From Aurelia coerulea (Eukaryota > Cnidaria > Scyphozoa > Semaeostomeae > Ulmaridae), in the NCBI GenBank assembly GCA_039566865.1, contig CM076951.1:15757484-15821483 (forward strand): a DNA stretch of 64,000 bases. Reading direction: 5' to 3'. Positions 1-12,449 of the stretch are shown here, piece after piece; the stretch's first letter is position 1, and each line of letters begins with the position of its first letter. The position numbers and the translations under genes were made by a program. The notes under the pieces were generated by a model, which was not told the origin of the DNA, did not search any database, and saw nothing but the letters and a program-made list of their open reading frames with translations.

Positions 1-122
1 TATATTTTGTTTTCTTTGAGAAAATAAACATTTAATTTATCAATGTTTGTTGACGAGTAAAGCTAAAAAAAGACTACAAAACAACTAATATCCATAGTAA
101 TGTTTCCAAGAATGGTTGTTGC

Positions 123-146
123 AGCACTAATATAGTGCTATAAAAG
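123..146 (+). other. Satellite hairpin 1 with abutting TATA-like motif (representative copy)
   Basis: AGCACTA (123-129), a 3-nt ATA loop and TAGTGCT (133-139) form a 7-bp perfect inverted repeat. Its last T is the first base of TATAAAAG (139-146). The same arrangement recurs in nearly every monomer. Common variants are AGTACTA on the left arm, which gives a G-T wobble in RNA, and TATATAAG in place of TATAAAAG. The inverted repeat is direct observation; any function is unproven. Confidence 0.7.
139..146 (+). promoter_or_regulatory. TATA-box-like motif present once per monomer (representative)
   Basis: TATAAAAG fits the eukaryotic TATA consensus TATAWAWR. Both main variants, TATAAAAG and TATATAAG, keep this consensus. 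AT-rich DNA gives such matches by chance and homogenisation copies them, so promoter activity is only a possibility. No initiator or downstream gene is visible; transcription, if any, would read the + strand of the satellite. Confidence 0.2.
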
Positions 147-215
147 AAGTTGCTGGCAGAACTAAAGTTGTAAAGAACGATGAGCGCAATACTCTTTATA
201 ATATGAATGATAGCT

Positions 216-221
216 AATAAA
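216..221 (+). terminator. AATAAA hexamer in GCTAATAAAG (representative)
   Basis: AATAAA lies about 75 bp downstream of the TATA-like motif. A second copy lies in GAGAAAATAAAC (for example 23-28), so most monomers have two in + orientation. The hexamer matches the metazoan poly(A) signal, but in DNA this AT-rich it is weak evidence alone. Confidence 0.15.
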
Positions 222-2220
222 GTGCGTTTATCCATACTTTTTGTGTTTATATTTTGTTTTTTTAGAGAAAATAAACATTTAAATAATCGATGTTTGTTGA
301 TGCAGAAAAGCTGAAATAATACTAATGAAAAGACTAATGTCTATAGTAATGTTTCCAAGAATGGTTGCTGCAGCACTAATATAGTGCTATAAAAGAAGTC
401 GCTGGCAGAACTAAAGTTCTAAAGAACGATGAGTGCAAAACTCTTTATAATATGAATTGTAGCTAATAAAGTGAGTTAATCCACACTTTTTGTGATTATA
501 TTTTGCTTTCTTTGAGAAAATAAACCTTTAATTAATCGATGTTTGTTGATGCAGTAAAGCTAGAGAAAGACTAAAGAAAGAACTAATGTCTATAATAATG
601 TTTCCAAAAATGGTTGCTGCAACACTAATATAGTGCTATAAAAGAAGTTGCTGGCAGAACTAAAGTTTTAAAGAACGATGAGCGCAAAACTCTTTATAAT
701 ATGAATTGTAGCTAATAAAGTGAGTTAATCCACAATTTTTGTGTTTATATTTTGTTTTCTTTGAGAAAATAAACATTTAATTAATCGATATTTGTTGATG
801 CAGTAAAGCTAGAAAAAGACTAAAGAAAGAACTAATGTCTATAATAATGTTTCCAAAAATGGTTGCTGCAACACTAATATAGTGCTATAAAAGAAGTTGC
901 TGGCAGAACTAAAGTTGTAAAGAACGATGAGCGCAAAACTCTTTATAATATGAATGGTAGCTAATAAAGTGAGTTCATCCACAATTTTTGTCTTCATATT
1001 TTGTTTTCTTTGAGAAGATAAACATTTAATTTATCGATGTATGTTGACGAGTAAAGCTAGAAAAAGAATAAAAAAGAACTAATGTCAATAGTAATATTTC
1101 CAAGAATGGTTGTTGCAGCACTAATATAGTGCTATAAAAGAAGTAGCTAGCAGAACTAAAGTTTCAAAGAACGATGAGCGCAATACTCTTTATAATATCA
1201 ATTGTAGCTAATAAAGTGAGTTAAACCACACTTTTTGTGATTTTAGTTTGTTCTCTTTGAGAAAATAAACATTTAATTAATCAATGTTTATTGATGCATT
1301 AAAGCTAAAATAAGACTAAAGAAAAGACAAATGTCTATAGTAATGTTTCCAAGAATGGTTGCTGCAGCACTAATATACTGCTATAAAAGAAGTAGCTAGC
1401 AGCACTAAAGTTTCAAAGCACGATGAGCGCAATACTCTTTATAATATCAATTGTAGCTAATGAAGTGAGTTAATCCACACTTTTTGTGTTTATACTTTGT
1501 TCTATTTGAGAAAATAAACATTTAATTAATCGATGTTTGTTGATGAGTAAAAGCTAAAATAAGACTAAAGAAAGAACTAATGTTTATATTAATGTTTCCA
1601 AGAATGGTGGCTGCAGTACTAATTTAGTGATATATATGAAGTAGCTGCCAGAACTCAAGTTTAAAGAACGATGAGCGCAAAACTCTTTATAATATGAATT
1701 GTAGCTAATAAAATGAGTTAATCCACAATTTTTGTGTTAATATTTTGTTTTCTTTGAGAAAATAAACATTTAATTCATCGATGTTTGTTGATGCAGTAAA
1801 GCTAGAAAAAGACTAAAGAAAGAACTAATGTCTATAATATTGTTTCCAAAAATGGTTGCTGCAACACTAATATAGTACTATAAAAGAAGTTGCTGGCAGA
1901 ACTAAGGTTTTAAAGAACGATGAGCGCAAAACTCTTTATAATATGAATTGTAGCTAATAAAGTGAGTAAGCCCACAATTTTTGTGTTTATATCTTGTTTT
2001 CTTTGAGAAAATAAACATTTAATTAATCGATGTTTGTTGATGCAGTAAAGCTAGAAAAAGACTAAAGAAAGAACTAATGTCTATAATAATGTTTCCAAAA
2101 ATGGTTGCTGCAACACTAATATAGTGCTATAAAAGAAGTTGCTGGCAGAACTAAAGTTGTAAAGAACGATGAGCGCAAAACTCTTTATAATATGAATTGT
2201 AGCTAATAAAGTGCGTTAAT

Positions 2221-3832
2221 CCACACTTTTTGTATTTATACTCTGTTTTCCTTGAGAAAATAAACATTTAATTAATCGATGTTTGTTGATGAGTTAAAGC
2301 TAAAATAAGACTAAAGAAAGAACTAATGTTTATAGTAATGTTTCCAAGAATGATTGCTGCAGTACTAATATAGTGCTATATAAGAATTAGCTGGCAGAAC
2401 TCAAGTTTAAAGAACGATGAGTGCAATACTCTTTATAATATGAATTGTAGCTAATAAAGTGCGTTAAACCACACTTTGTGTGGTTTTATTTTGTTTTCTT
2501 TGAGAAAATAAACATTTAATTAATCGATATTTGTTGATGAGTTAAAGCTAAAATAAGACTAAAGAAAGAACTAATGTTTATAGTAATGTTTCCAAGAATG
2601 ATTGCTGCAGTACTAATATAGTGCTATATAAGGATTAGCTGGCAGAACTCAAGTTTAAAGAACGATGAGCGCAATACTCTTTATAACATGAATTGTAGCT
2701 AATAAAGTTCGTTAAACCACACTTTGTGTGGTTTTATTTTGTTTTCTTTGAGAAAATAAACAGTTAATAAATCGATGTTTGTTGATGAGTTAAAGCTAAA
2801 ATAAGACTAAAGAAAGAACTAATGTTTATAGTAATGTTTCCAAGAATGGTTGTTGCAGTACTAATATAGTGCTTTATAAGAAGTAGCAGGCAGAACTCAA
2901 GTTTTAAAAAAGATGAGCGCAATACTCTTTATAATATGAATTGTAGCTAATAAAGTGCGTTAATCCATACTTTTTGTGTTTATATTTTGTTTTTTTAGAG
3001 AAAATAATCATTTAAATAATCGATGTTTGTTGATGCAGAAAAGCTAAAATAATACTAAAAAAAAGACTAATGTCTATAGTAATGTTTCCAAGAATGGTTG
3101 TTGCAGTACTAATATAGTGCTTTATAAGAAGTAGCAGGCAGAACTCAAGTTTTAAAAAAGATGAGCGCAATACTCTTTATAATATGAATTGTAGCTAATA
3201 AAGTGCGTTAATCCACACTTTTTGTATTTATACTTTGTTTTCCTTGAGAAAATAAACATTTAATTAATCGATGTTTGTTGATGAGTTAAAGCTAAAATAA
3301 GACTAAAGAAAGAACTAATGTTTATAGTAATGTTTCCAAGAATGATTGCTGCAGTACTAATATAGTGCTATATAAGAATTAGCTGGCAGAACTCAAGTTT
3401 AAAGAACGATGAGTGCAATACTCTTTATAATATGAATTGTAGCTAATAAAGTGCGTTAAACCACACTTTGTGTAGTTTTATTTTGTTTTCTTTGAGAAAA
3501 TAAACATTTAATTAATCGATATTTGTTGATGAGATAAAGCTAAAATAAGACTAAAGAAAGAACTAATGTTTATAGTAATGTTTCCAAGAATGATTGCTGC
3601 AGTACTAATATAGTGCTATATAAGGATTAGCTGGCAGAACTCAAGTTTAAAGAACGATGAGCGCAATACTCTTTATAACATGAATTGTAGCTAATAAAGT
3701 TCGTTAAACCACACTTTGTGTGGTTTTATTTTGTTTTCTTTGAGAAAATAAACAGTTAATAAATCGATGTTTGTTGATGAGTTAAAGCTAAAATAAGACT
3801 AAAGAAAGAACTAATGTTTATAGTAATGTTTC
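2221..3832 (+). repeat. Four-monomer duplication, offset 992 bp
   Basis: About 620 bp starting at 2221 (TTTTTGTATTTATAC linker, then GAATGATTGCTGCAG monomers and TATAAGGATTAGC) recurs from 3213. The 992-bp offset equals four monomers. A shared pair of GTAGCAGGCAGAACTC monomers lies between the copies, at about 2885 and 3130. Confidence 0.75.
2466..2486 (+). other. Satellite hairpin 2, 9-bp arm version (representative)
   Basis: AAACCACAC (2466-2474), a TTT loop and GTGTGGTTT (2478-2486) are perfectly complementary. The version with a CTTTT loop and CCACA/TGTGG arms is also abundant. The hairpin lies at the monomer linker just before the T-rich run and the next GAGAAAATAAAC. It is one of the most variable parts of the monomer, yet pairing is often kept (see 60322-60342 and 42336-42348). 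Confidence 0.7.
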
Positions 3833-5689
3833 CAAGAATGGTTGCTGCAGCACTAATATACTGCTATAAAAGATGTAGCTAGCAGAACTAAAGTTTCAAA
3901 GAACGATGCGCGCAATACTCTTTAAAATATCAAATGTAGCTAATAAATTGAGTTAAACCACACTTTTTGTGGTTTTATTTTGTTTTCTTTGAGAAAATAA
4001 ACATTTAATTAATCAATGTTTGTTGATGCAGTAAAGCTAAAGTAAGACTAAAGAAAGAACTAATGTCTATAGTAATGTTTCCAAAAATGGTTGCTGCAGC
4101 ACTAATATAGTGCTTTAAAAGAAGTAGCTGGCAGAACTAAAGTTTTAAAGAACGATGCGCGCAATACTCTTTATAATATGAATTGTAGCTAATAAAGTGC
4201 GTTAATCCACACTTTTTGTATTTATACTTTGTTTTCCTTGAGAAAATAAACATTTAATTAATCGATGTTTGTTGATGCAGTAAAGCTAGAAAAAGACTAA
4301 AAAAGAACTAATGTCTATAGTAATGTTTCCCAGATTGGTTGTTGCAGCACTAATATAGTGCTATATAAGAAGTAGCTGGCGGGACTCAAGTTTTAAAGAA
4401 CGATGAGCGCAATACTCTTTATAATATGAATTATAGTTAATGAAGTGCGTTAAACCACAGTTTTTGTGGTTTTATTGTGTTTTCTTTGAGAAAATAAACA
4501 TTTAATTAATCGATGTTCGTTGATGAGTTAAAGCTAAAATAAGACTAGAGAAATAACTAATGTCTATAGTAATGTATCCAAGATTGGTTGTTGCAGCACT
4601 AATATAGTGCTATATAAGAAGTAGCTGGCAGAAAACCAAGTTTTAAAGAATGATGAGCGCAAAACTCTTTATAACATGAATTGTAGCTGATAAAGTGAGT
4701 TAATCCACAATTTTTGTTTTTATATTTTGTTTTTTTAGAGAAAATAAACATTTAAATAATCGATGTTTGTTGATGCAGAAAAGCTATAATAATACTAATG
4801 AAAAGACAAATGTCTATAGTAATGTTTCAATGAATGGTTGCTGCAGCACTAATATACTGCATTAAAAGAAGTAGCTGGCAGAACTAAAGTTTTAAAGAAC
4901 GATGAGCGCCATACTCTTTATAATATGAATTGTAGCTAATAAAGTGCGTTAATCCATACTTCTTGTGTTTATATTTTGTTTTTTTAGAGAAAATGAACAT
5001 TTAAATAATCGATGTTTGTTGATGCAGAAAAGCTAAAATAAGACTAAAGAAAGAACTAATGTCTATTGTAATGTTTCCAAAAATGGTCGCTGCAACACTA
5101 ATATAGTGCTATAAAAGAAGTCGCTGGCAGAACTAAAGTTTTAAAGAACGATGAGCGCAAAACTCTTTATGATATGAATTGTAGCTAATAAAGTGAGTTA
5201 ATCCACAATTTTTGTGTTTATATTTTGTTTTCTTTGAGAAAATAAACATTTAATTAATCGATGTTTGTTGATGCAGTAAAGCTAGAAAAAGACTAAAGAA
5301 AGAACTAATGTCTATAATAATGTTTCCAAAAATGGTTGCTGCAACACTAATCTAGTGCTATAAAAGAAGTTGCTGGCAGAACTAAAGTTTTAAAGAACGA
5401 TGAGCGCAAAACTCTTTATAATATGAATTGTAGCTAATAAAGTGAGTTCATCCACAATTTTTGTCTTTATATTTAGTTTTCTTTGAGAAAATAAACAATT
5501 AATTTATCGATGAATTTTGGCGAGTAAAGCTAGAAAAAGACTAAAAAAGAACTAATGTCTATAGTAATATTTCCACGATTGGTTGTTGCAGCACTAATAT
5601 AGTGCTATAAAAGAAGTAGCTGGCAGAACTAAGGTTTTAAAGAACTATGAGCGCAATACTCTTTAAAATATGAATTATAGCTAATAAAG

Positions 5690-8260
5690 TGCGTTAATCC
5701 ATACTTTTTGTGTTTATATTTTGTTTTTTTTTTAGAGAAAATAAACATTTAAATAATCGATTTTTGTCGATGAGTTAAAGCTAAAATAAGACTAAAGAAA
5801 AAACTATTGTTTATGGTAATGATTCCAAGAATGGTTGCTGCAGTACTAATATAGTGCTATATAAGAAGTAGCTGGCAAAACTAAAGTTTTAAATAACGAT
5901 GAGCGCAATACTCTTTGTAATATGAATTGTAGCTAATAATGTGCGTTAATCCATACTTTTTGTGTTTATATTTTGTTTTTTTTTTAGAGAAAATAAACAT
6001 TTAAATAATCGATTTTTGTCGATGAGTCAAAGCTAAAATAAGACTAAAGAAAAAACTATTGTTTATGGTAATGATTTCAAGAATGGTTGCTGCAGTACTA
6101 ATATAGTGCTATATAAGAAGTAGCTGGCAGAACTAAAGTTTTAAATAACGATGAGCGCAATACTCTTTGTAATATGAATTGTAGCTAATAATGTGCGTTA
6201 TTCCACACTTTTTGTGTTTATACTTCGTTCTCTTTGAGAAAATAAACATTTAATTAATCGATGTTTGTTGATGCAGTAAAGCTAGAAAAAGACTAAAAAA
6301 GAACTAATATCTATAGTAATTTTTCCAAGATTGGTTGTTGCAGCACTAATATAGTGCTATATAAAAAGTAGCTGGCAGAGCTACAGTTTTAAGGAACGAT
6401 GAGCGCAATACTCTTCATAATATGAATTGTAGCTAATAAAGTGCGTTAAACCACACTTTGTGTGGCTTTATTTTGTTTTCTTTGAGAAAATAAACATTTA
6501 ATTAATCGATGTTTGTTGATGAGTTAAAGCTAAAATAAGACTAAAGAAAGAACTAATGTTTATGGTAATGATTCCAAGAATGGTTGCTGCAGTACTAATA
6601 TAGTGCTATATAAGAAGTAGCTGGCAAAACTAAAGTTTTAAATAACGATGAGCGCAATACTCTTTGTAATATGAATTGTAGCTAATAATGTGCGTTAATC
6701 CATACTTTTTGTGTTTATATTTTGTTTTTTTTTAGAGAAAATAAACATTTAAATAATCGATGTTTGTTGATGCAGTAAAGCTAGAAAAAGACTAAAGAAA
6801 GAACTAATGTCTATAATAATGTTTCCAGAAATGGTTGCTGCAACACTAATATAGTGCTATAAAAGAAGTTGCTGGCAGAACTAAAGTTTTAAAGAAAGAT
6901 GAGCGCAAAACTCTTTATAATATGAATTGTAGCTAATAAAGTGAGTTCATCCACAATTTTTGTCTTTATATTTAGTTTTCTTTGAGAAAATAAACATTTA
7001 ATTTATCGATGAATTTTGGCGAGTAAAGCTAGAAAAAGACTAAAAAAGAACTAATGTCTATAGTAATATTTCCACGATTGGTTGTTGCAGCACTAATATA
7101 GTGCTATAAAAGAAGTAGCTGGCAGAACTAAGGTTTTAAAGAACTATGAGCGCAATACTCTTTATAATATGAATTATAGCTAATAAAGTGCGTTAATCCA
7201 TACTTTTTGTGTTTATATTTTGTTTTTTTTTAGAGAAAATAAACATTTAAATAATCGATTTTTGTCGATGAGTTAAAGCTAAAATAAGACTAAAGAAAAA
7301 ACTATTGTTTATGGTAATGATTCCAAGAATGGTTGCTGCAGTACTAATATAGTGCTATATAAGAAGTAGCTGGCAAAACTAAAGTTTTAAATAACGATGA
7401 GCGCAATACCCTTTGTAATATGAATTGTAGCTAATAATGTGCGTTAATCCATACTTTTTGTGTTTATATTTTGTTTTTTTTTTAGAGAAAATAAACATTT
7501 AAATAATCGATTTTTGTCGATGAGTTAAAGCTAAAATAAGACTAAAGAAAAAACTATTGTTTATGGTAATGATTCCAAGAATGGTTGCTGCAGTACTAAT
7601 ATAGTGCTATATAAGAAGTAGCTGGCAGAACTAAGGTTTTAAAGAACTATGAGCGCAATACTCTTTATAATATGAATTATAGCTAATAAAGTGCGTTAAT
7701 CCATACTTTCTGTGTCTATATTTTGTTTTTTTTTTAGAGAAAATAAACATTTAAATAATCGATGTTTGTTGATACAGAAAAGCTAAAATAATACTAAAGA
7801 AAGAACTAATGTCTTTAATAATGTTTCCAAAAATGGTTGCTGCAACACTAATATAGTGCAATAAAAGAAGTTGCTGGCAGAACTAAAGTTTTAAAAAACG
7901 ATGAGCGCAATACTCTTTATAATATGAATTATAGCTAATAAAGTGCGTTAATCCATACTTTCTGTGTCTATATTTTGTTTTTTTTTTAGAGAAAATAAAC
8001 ATTTAAATAATCGATGTTTGTTGATACAGAAAAGCTAAAATAATACTAAAGAAAGAACTAATGTCTTTAATAATGTTTCCAAAAATGGTTGCTGCAACAC
8101 TAATATAGTGCAATAAAAGAAGTTGCTGGCAGAACTAAAGTTTTAAAAAACGATGAGCGCAATACTCTTTATAATATGAATTGTAGCTAATGAAGTGCGT
8201 TAAACCACAATTTTTGTGTTTATATTTTGTTTTTTTTTTTTGAGAAAATAAACATTTAAT
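5690..8260 (+). repeat. Subfamily cluster with long T runs in the linker
   Basis: Monomers here end in TATATTTTGT followed by 8-13 T before AGAG or GAG, and many share ATCGATTTTTGTCGATGAG (about 5757, 6008, 7256 and 7507). Blocks of several monomers are repeated within the cluster: 5.46-5.9 kb resembles 6.95-7.4 kb. The ATGAATTTTGGCGAG variant (about 5510 and 7010) reappears at 15.9, 28.7 and 38.4 kb. Confidence 0.75.
7660..8175 (+). repeat. Two adjacent near-identical 252-bp monomers
   Basis: The stretch beginning AGCTAATAAAGTGCGTTAAT at 7681 repeats at 7933. The copies share the rare TTTCTGTGTCTATATT, GTTGATACAGAAAAGC, GTCTTTAATAATG and GTGCAATAAAAG variants. The 252-bp spacing reflects the longer T run. 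This is a recent single-monomer tandem duplication. Confidence 0.8.
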
Positions 8261-9050
8261 TAATCGATTTTTGTCGATGAGTTAAAGCTAAAATAAGACT
8301 AAAGAAATAACTAATGTTTATGGTAATGATTCCAAGAATGGTTGCTGCAGTACTAATATAGTGCTATATAAGAAGTAGCTGGCAGAACTAAAGTTTTAAA
8401 TAACGATGAGCGCAATACTCTTTGTAATATGAATTGTAGCTAATAATGTGCGTTAATCCACACTTTTTGTGTTTATACTTTGTTCTCTTTGAGAAAATAA
8501 ACATTTAATTAATCGATGTTTGTTGATGCAGTAAAGCTAGAAAAAGACTAAAAAAGAACTAATATCTATAGTAATGTTTCCAAGATTGGTTGTTGCAGCA
8601 CTAATATAGTGCTATATAAAAGTAGCTGGCAGAACTACAGTTTTATAGAACGATGAGCGCAATACTCTTCATAATATGAATTGTAGCTAATAAAGTGCGT
8701 TAAACCACACTTTGTGTGGCTTTATTTTGTTTTCTTTGAGAAAATAAACATTTAATTAATCGATGTTTGTTGATGAGTTAAAGCTAAAATAAGACTAAAG
8801 AAAGAACTAATGTTTATGGTAATGTTTCCAAGAATGGTTGCTGCAGTACTAATATAGTGCTATATAAGAAGTAGCTGGCAGAACTAAAGTTTTAAAGAAC
8901 GATGAGCGCAATACTCTTCATAATATGAATTGTAGCTAATAAAGTGCGTTAAATCACACTTTGTGTGGCTTTATTTTGTTTTCTTTGAGAAAATAAACAT
9001 TTATATAAATGGATGTTTGTTGATGAGTTAAAGCTAAAATTAGACTAAAA
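8000..9050 (+). repeat. Block repeated at about 28.92-29.97 kb
   Basis: A run of about four monomers shares consecutive variants with 28.92-29.97 kb at an offset of about 20,924 bp. These include the GTTGATACAG monomer, a 13-T linker, the TTTTTGTCGATGAG monomer and the CTCTTCATAATATG monomers. The one at 8000 is itself one half of the 252-bp tandem pair, which is single in the 29-kb copy. Confidence 0.75.
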
Positions 9051-12000
9051 AAAGAACTAATGTTTATAGTAATGTTTCCCAGATTGGTTGTTGCAGCACT
9101 AATATAGTGCTATATAAGAAGTAGCTGGCAGGACTCAAGTTTTAAAGAACGATGAGCGCAATACTCTTTATAATATGAATTGTAGCTAATGAAGTGCGTT
9201 AAACCACAGTTTTTGTGCTTTTATTTTGTTTTCTTTGAGAAAATAAACATTTAATTAATCGATTTTCGTTGATGAGTTAAAGCTAAAATAAGACTAGAGA
9301 AATAACTAATGTCTATAGTAATGTATCTAAGATTGGTTGTTGCAGCACTAACATAGTGCTATATAAGAAGTAGCTGGCAGAAAACCAAGTTTTAAAGAAT
9401 GATGAGCGCAAAACTCTTTATAACATGAATTGTAGCTAATAACGTGAGTTAATCCACAATTTTTGTGTTTATATTTAGTTTTTTTTGAGATAATAAACAT
9501 TTAATTAATCGATGTTTGTTGATGCAGTAAAGCTAGAAGAAGACTAAAAAAGAACTAATATCTATAGTAATGTTTCCAAGATTGGTTGTTGCAGCACTAA
9601 TATAGTGCTATATAAGAAGTAGCTGGCAGAACTACAGTTTTAAAGAACGATGAGCGCAATACTCTTTATAATATGAATTGTAGCTAATAAAGTGCGTTAA
9701 ACCACACTTTTTGTGGTTTTATTTTGTTTTCTTTGAGAAAATAAACATTTAATTAATCAATGTTTGTTGATGCAGTAAAGCTAAAATAAGACTATAGAAA
9801 GAACTAATGTCTGTAGTAATGTTTCCAAAAATTGTTGCTGCAACCCAAATATAGTGCTATAAAAGAAGTTGCTGGCAGAACTAAAGTTTTAAAGAACGAT
9901 GAGCGCAATACTCTTTACAATATGAATTGTAGCTAATAAAGTGCGTTAATCCACATTTTTTGTATTTATACTTTGTTTTCCTTGAGAAAATAAACCTTTA
10001 ATAATTCGATGTTTGTTGATGCAGTAAAGCTAGAAAAAGACTAAAAAAGAACTAATGTCTATAGTAATGTTTCCCAGATTGGTTGTTGCTGCACTAATAT
10101 AGTGCTATATAAGAAGTAGCTGGCAGGACTCAAGTTTTAAAGAACGATGAGCGCAATACTCTTTATAATATGAATTGTAGCTAATGAAGTGCGTTAAACC
10201 ACAGTTTTTGTGGTTTTATTTTGTTTTCTTTGAGAAAATAAACATTTAATTAATCGATGTTCGTTGATGAGTTAAAGCTAAAATAAGACTAGAGATAGAA
10301 CTAATGTCTATAGTAATGTTTCCAAGATTGGTTGTTGCAGCACTAATATAGTGCTATATAAGAAGTAGCTGGCAGAACTACAGTTTTAAAGAACGATGAG
10401 CGCAATACTCTTTATAATATGAATTGTAGCTAATAAAGTGCATTAAACCACACTTTGTGTGGTTTTATTTTGTTTTCTTTGAGAAAATAAACATTTAATT
10501 AATCGATGTTTGTTGATGCAGTAAAGCTAAAATAAGACTATAGAAAGAACTAATTTTTTTATAGTAATGTTTCCAAAAATGGTTGCTGCAGCACTAATAT
10601 AGTGCTATAAAAGAAGTAGCTGGCAGAACTAAAGTTTTAAAGAACGATGAGCGCAATACTCTTTATAATATGAATTGTAGCTAATAAAGTGTGTTAATCC
10701 ATTTTTTGTGTGGTTTTATTTTGTTTTCTTTGAGAAAATAAACATTTAATTAATCGATGTTTGTTGATGAGTTAAAGCTAAAATAAGACTAAAGAAAGAA
10801 CTAATATTTATAGTAATGTTTCCAAGAATGGTTGTTGCAGTACTAATATAGTGATATAAAAGAAGTAGCTGGCAGAACTCAAGTTTTAAAGAACGATGAG
10901 CGCAATACTCTTTATAAAATGAATTGTAGCTAATAAAGTGAGTTAATCCACACTTTTTGTGGTTTTATTTTGTTTTCTTTGAGAAAATAAACATTTGATT
11001 AATCGATGTTCGTTGATGAGTTATAGCTAAAATAAGACTAGAGAAAGAACTAATGTCTGTAGTAATGTTTCCAAAAATTGTTGCTTCAACCCAAATATAG
11101 TGCTATAAAAGAAGTTGCTGGCAGAACTAAAGTTTTAAAGAATGATGAGCGCAATACTCTTTATAACATGAATTGTAGCTAATAAAGTGAGTTAATCCAC
11201 TATTTTTGTGTTTATATTTTGTTTTTTTTGAGAAAATAAACATTTGATTAATCGATGTTCGTTGATGAGTTAAAGCTAAAATAAGACTAGAGAAAGAACT
11301 AATGTCTATAGTAATGTATCCAAGATTGGTTGTTGCAGCACTAATATAGTGCTGTATAAGAAGTAGCTGGCAGAACTCAAGTTTTAAAGAATGATGAGCG
11401 CAAAACTCTTTATAACATGAATTGTAGCTAATAAAGTGAGTTAATCCACAATTTTTGTGCTTATATTTTGTTTTTTTTGAGAAAATAAACATTTAATTAA
11501 TCGATTTTTGTTGATGAGTTAAAGCTAAAATAAGACTAAAGAAAGAACTAATGTTTATGGTAATGATTCTAAGAATGGTTGCTGCAGTACTAATATAGTG
11601 CTATAGAAGAAGTAGCTGGCAGAACTAAGGTTTTAAATAACAATGAGCGCAATACTCTTTGTAATATGAATTGTAGCTAATAATGTGCGTTAATCCACTT
11701 TTTTTGTGTTTATACTTTGTTCTCTTTGAGAAAATAAACATTTAATTAATCGATGTTTGTTGATGCAGTAAAGCTAGAAAAAGACTAAAAAAGAACTAAT
11801 GTTTATAGTAATGTTTCCAAGAATGGTTGCTGCAGTACTAATATAGTGCTATATAAGATGTAGCTGGCAGAACTAAAGTTTTAAAAAAAGATGAGCGCAA
11901 TACTCTTTATAATATGAATTGTAGCTAATAAAGTGCGTTAATCCATACTTTTTGTGTTTATATTTTGTTTTTTTAGAGAAAATATTCATTTAAATAATCG

Positions 12001-12449
12001 ATGTTTGTTGATGCAGAGAAGCTAAAATAATACTAAAAAAAAGACTAATGTCTATAGTAATGTTTCCAAGAATGGTTGCTGCAGCACTAATATACTGCTA
12101 TAAAAGATGTAGCTAGCAGAACTAAAGTTTCAAAGAACGATGCGCTCAATACTCTTTAAAATATCAAATGTAGCTAATAAATTGAGTTAAACCACACTTT
12201 TTGTGGTTTTATTTTGTTTTCTTTGAGAAAATAAACATTTAATTAATCAATGTTTGTTGATGCAGTAAAGCTAAAGTAAGACTAAAGAAAGAACTAATGT
12301 CTATAGTAATGTTTCCAAAAATGGTTGCTGCAGCACTAATATAGTGCTTTAAAAGAAGTAGCTGGCAGAACTAAAGTTTTAAAGAACGATGCGCGCAATA
12401 CTCTTTATAATATGAATTGTAGCTAATAAAGTGCGTTAATCCACACTTT

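Larger units (their letters stand above)
1..1015 (+). repeat. Four-monomer block repeated at about 26.4-27.4 kb
   Basis: From about 250 to 1015 this block matches 26.66-27.42 kb at a constant offset of 26,407 bp. Rare shared variants include AAAGCTGAAATAATAC, AGAAGTCGCTGG, CTAGAGAAAGAC and TTTTTGTCTTCATATT. The first monomer instead matches best near 26,160 (GACTACAAAACAACTAATAT), so the duplicate is a mosaic. Confidence 0.8.

Noticed and set aside
721..760. Sm-site-like AATTTTTG between short arms, suggesting an snRNA or spliced-leader gene
   Set aside because: The motif lies within the hairpin itself, is replaced by ACTTTTTG in many monomers, and no snRNA or leader sequence is recognisable.
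10257..10275. CENP-B-box-like TTCGTTGATG
   Set aside because: The required A and CGGG positions of the CENP-B box do not match; only TTCG is shared.
11127..11492. Antisense 121-aa open frame with an internal repeat
   Set aside because: It is two satellite monomers read on the minus strand; the peptide repeats itself because the DNA does. No start context, domain or codon bias, and most other monomers carry stops in this frame.
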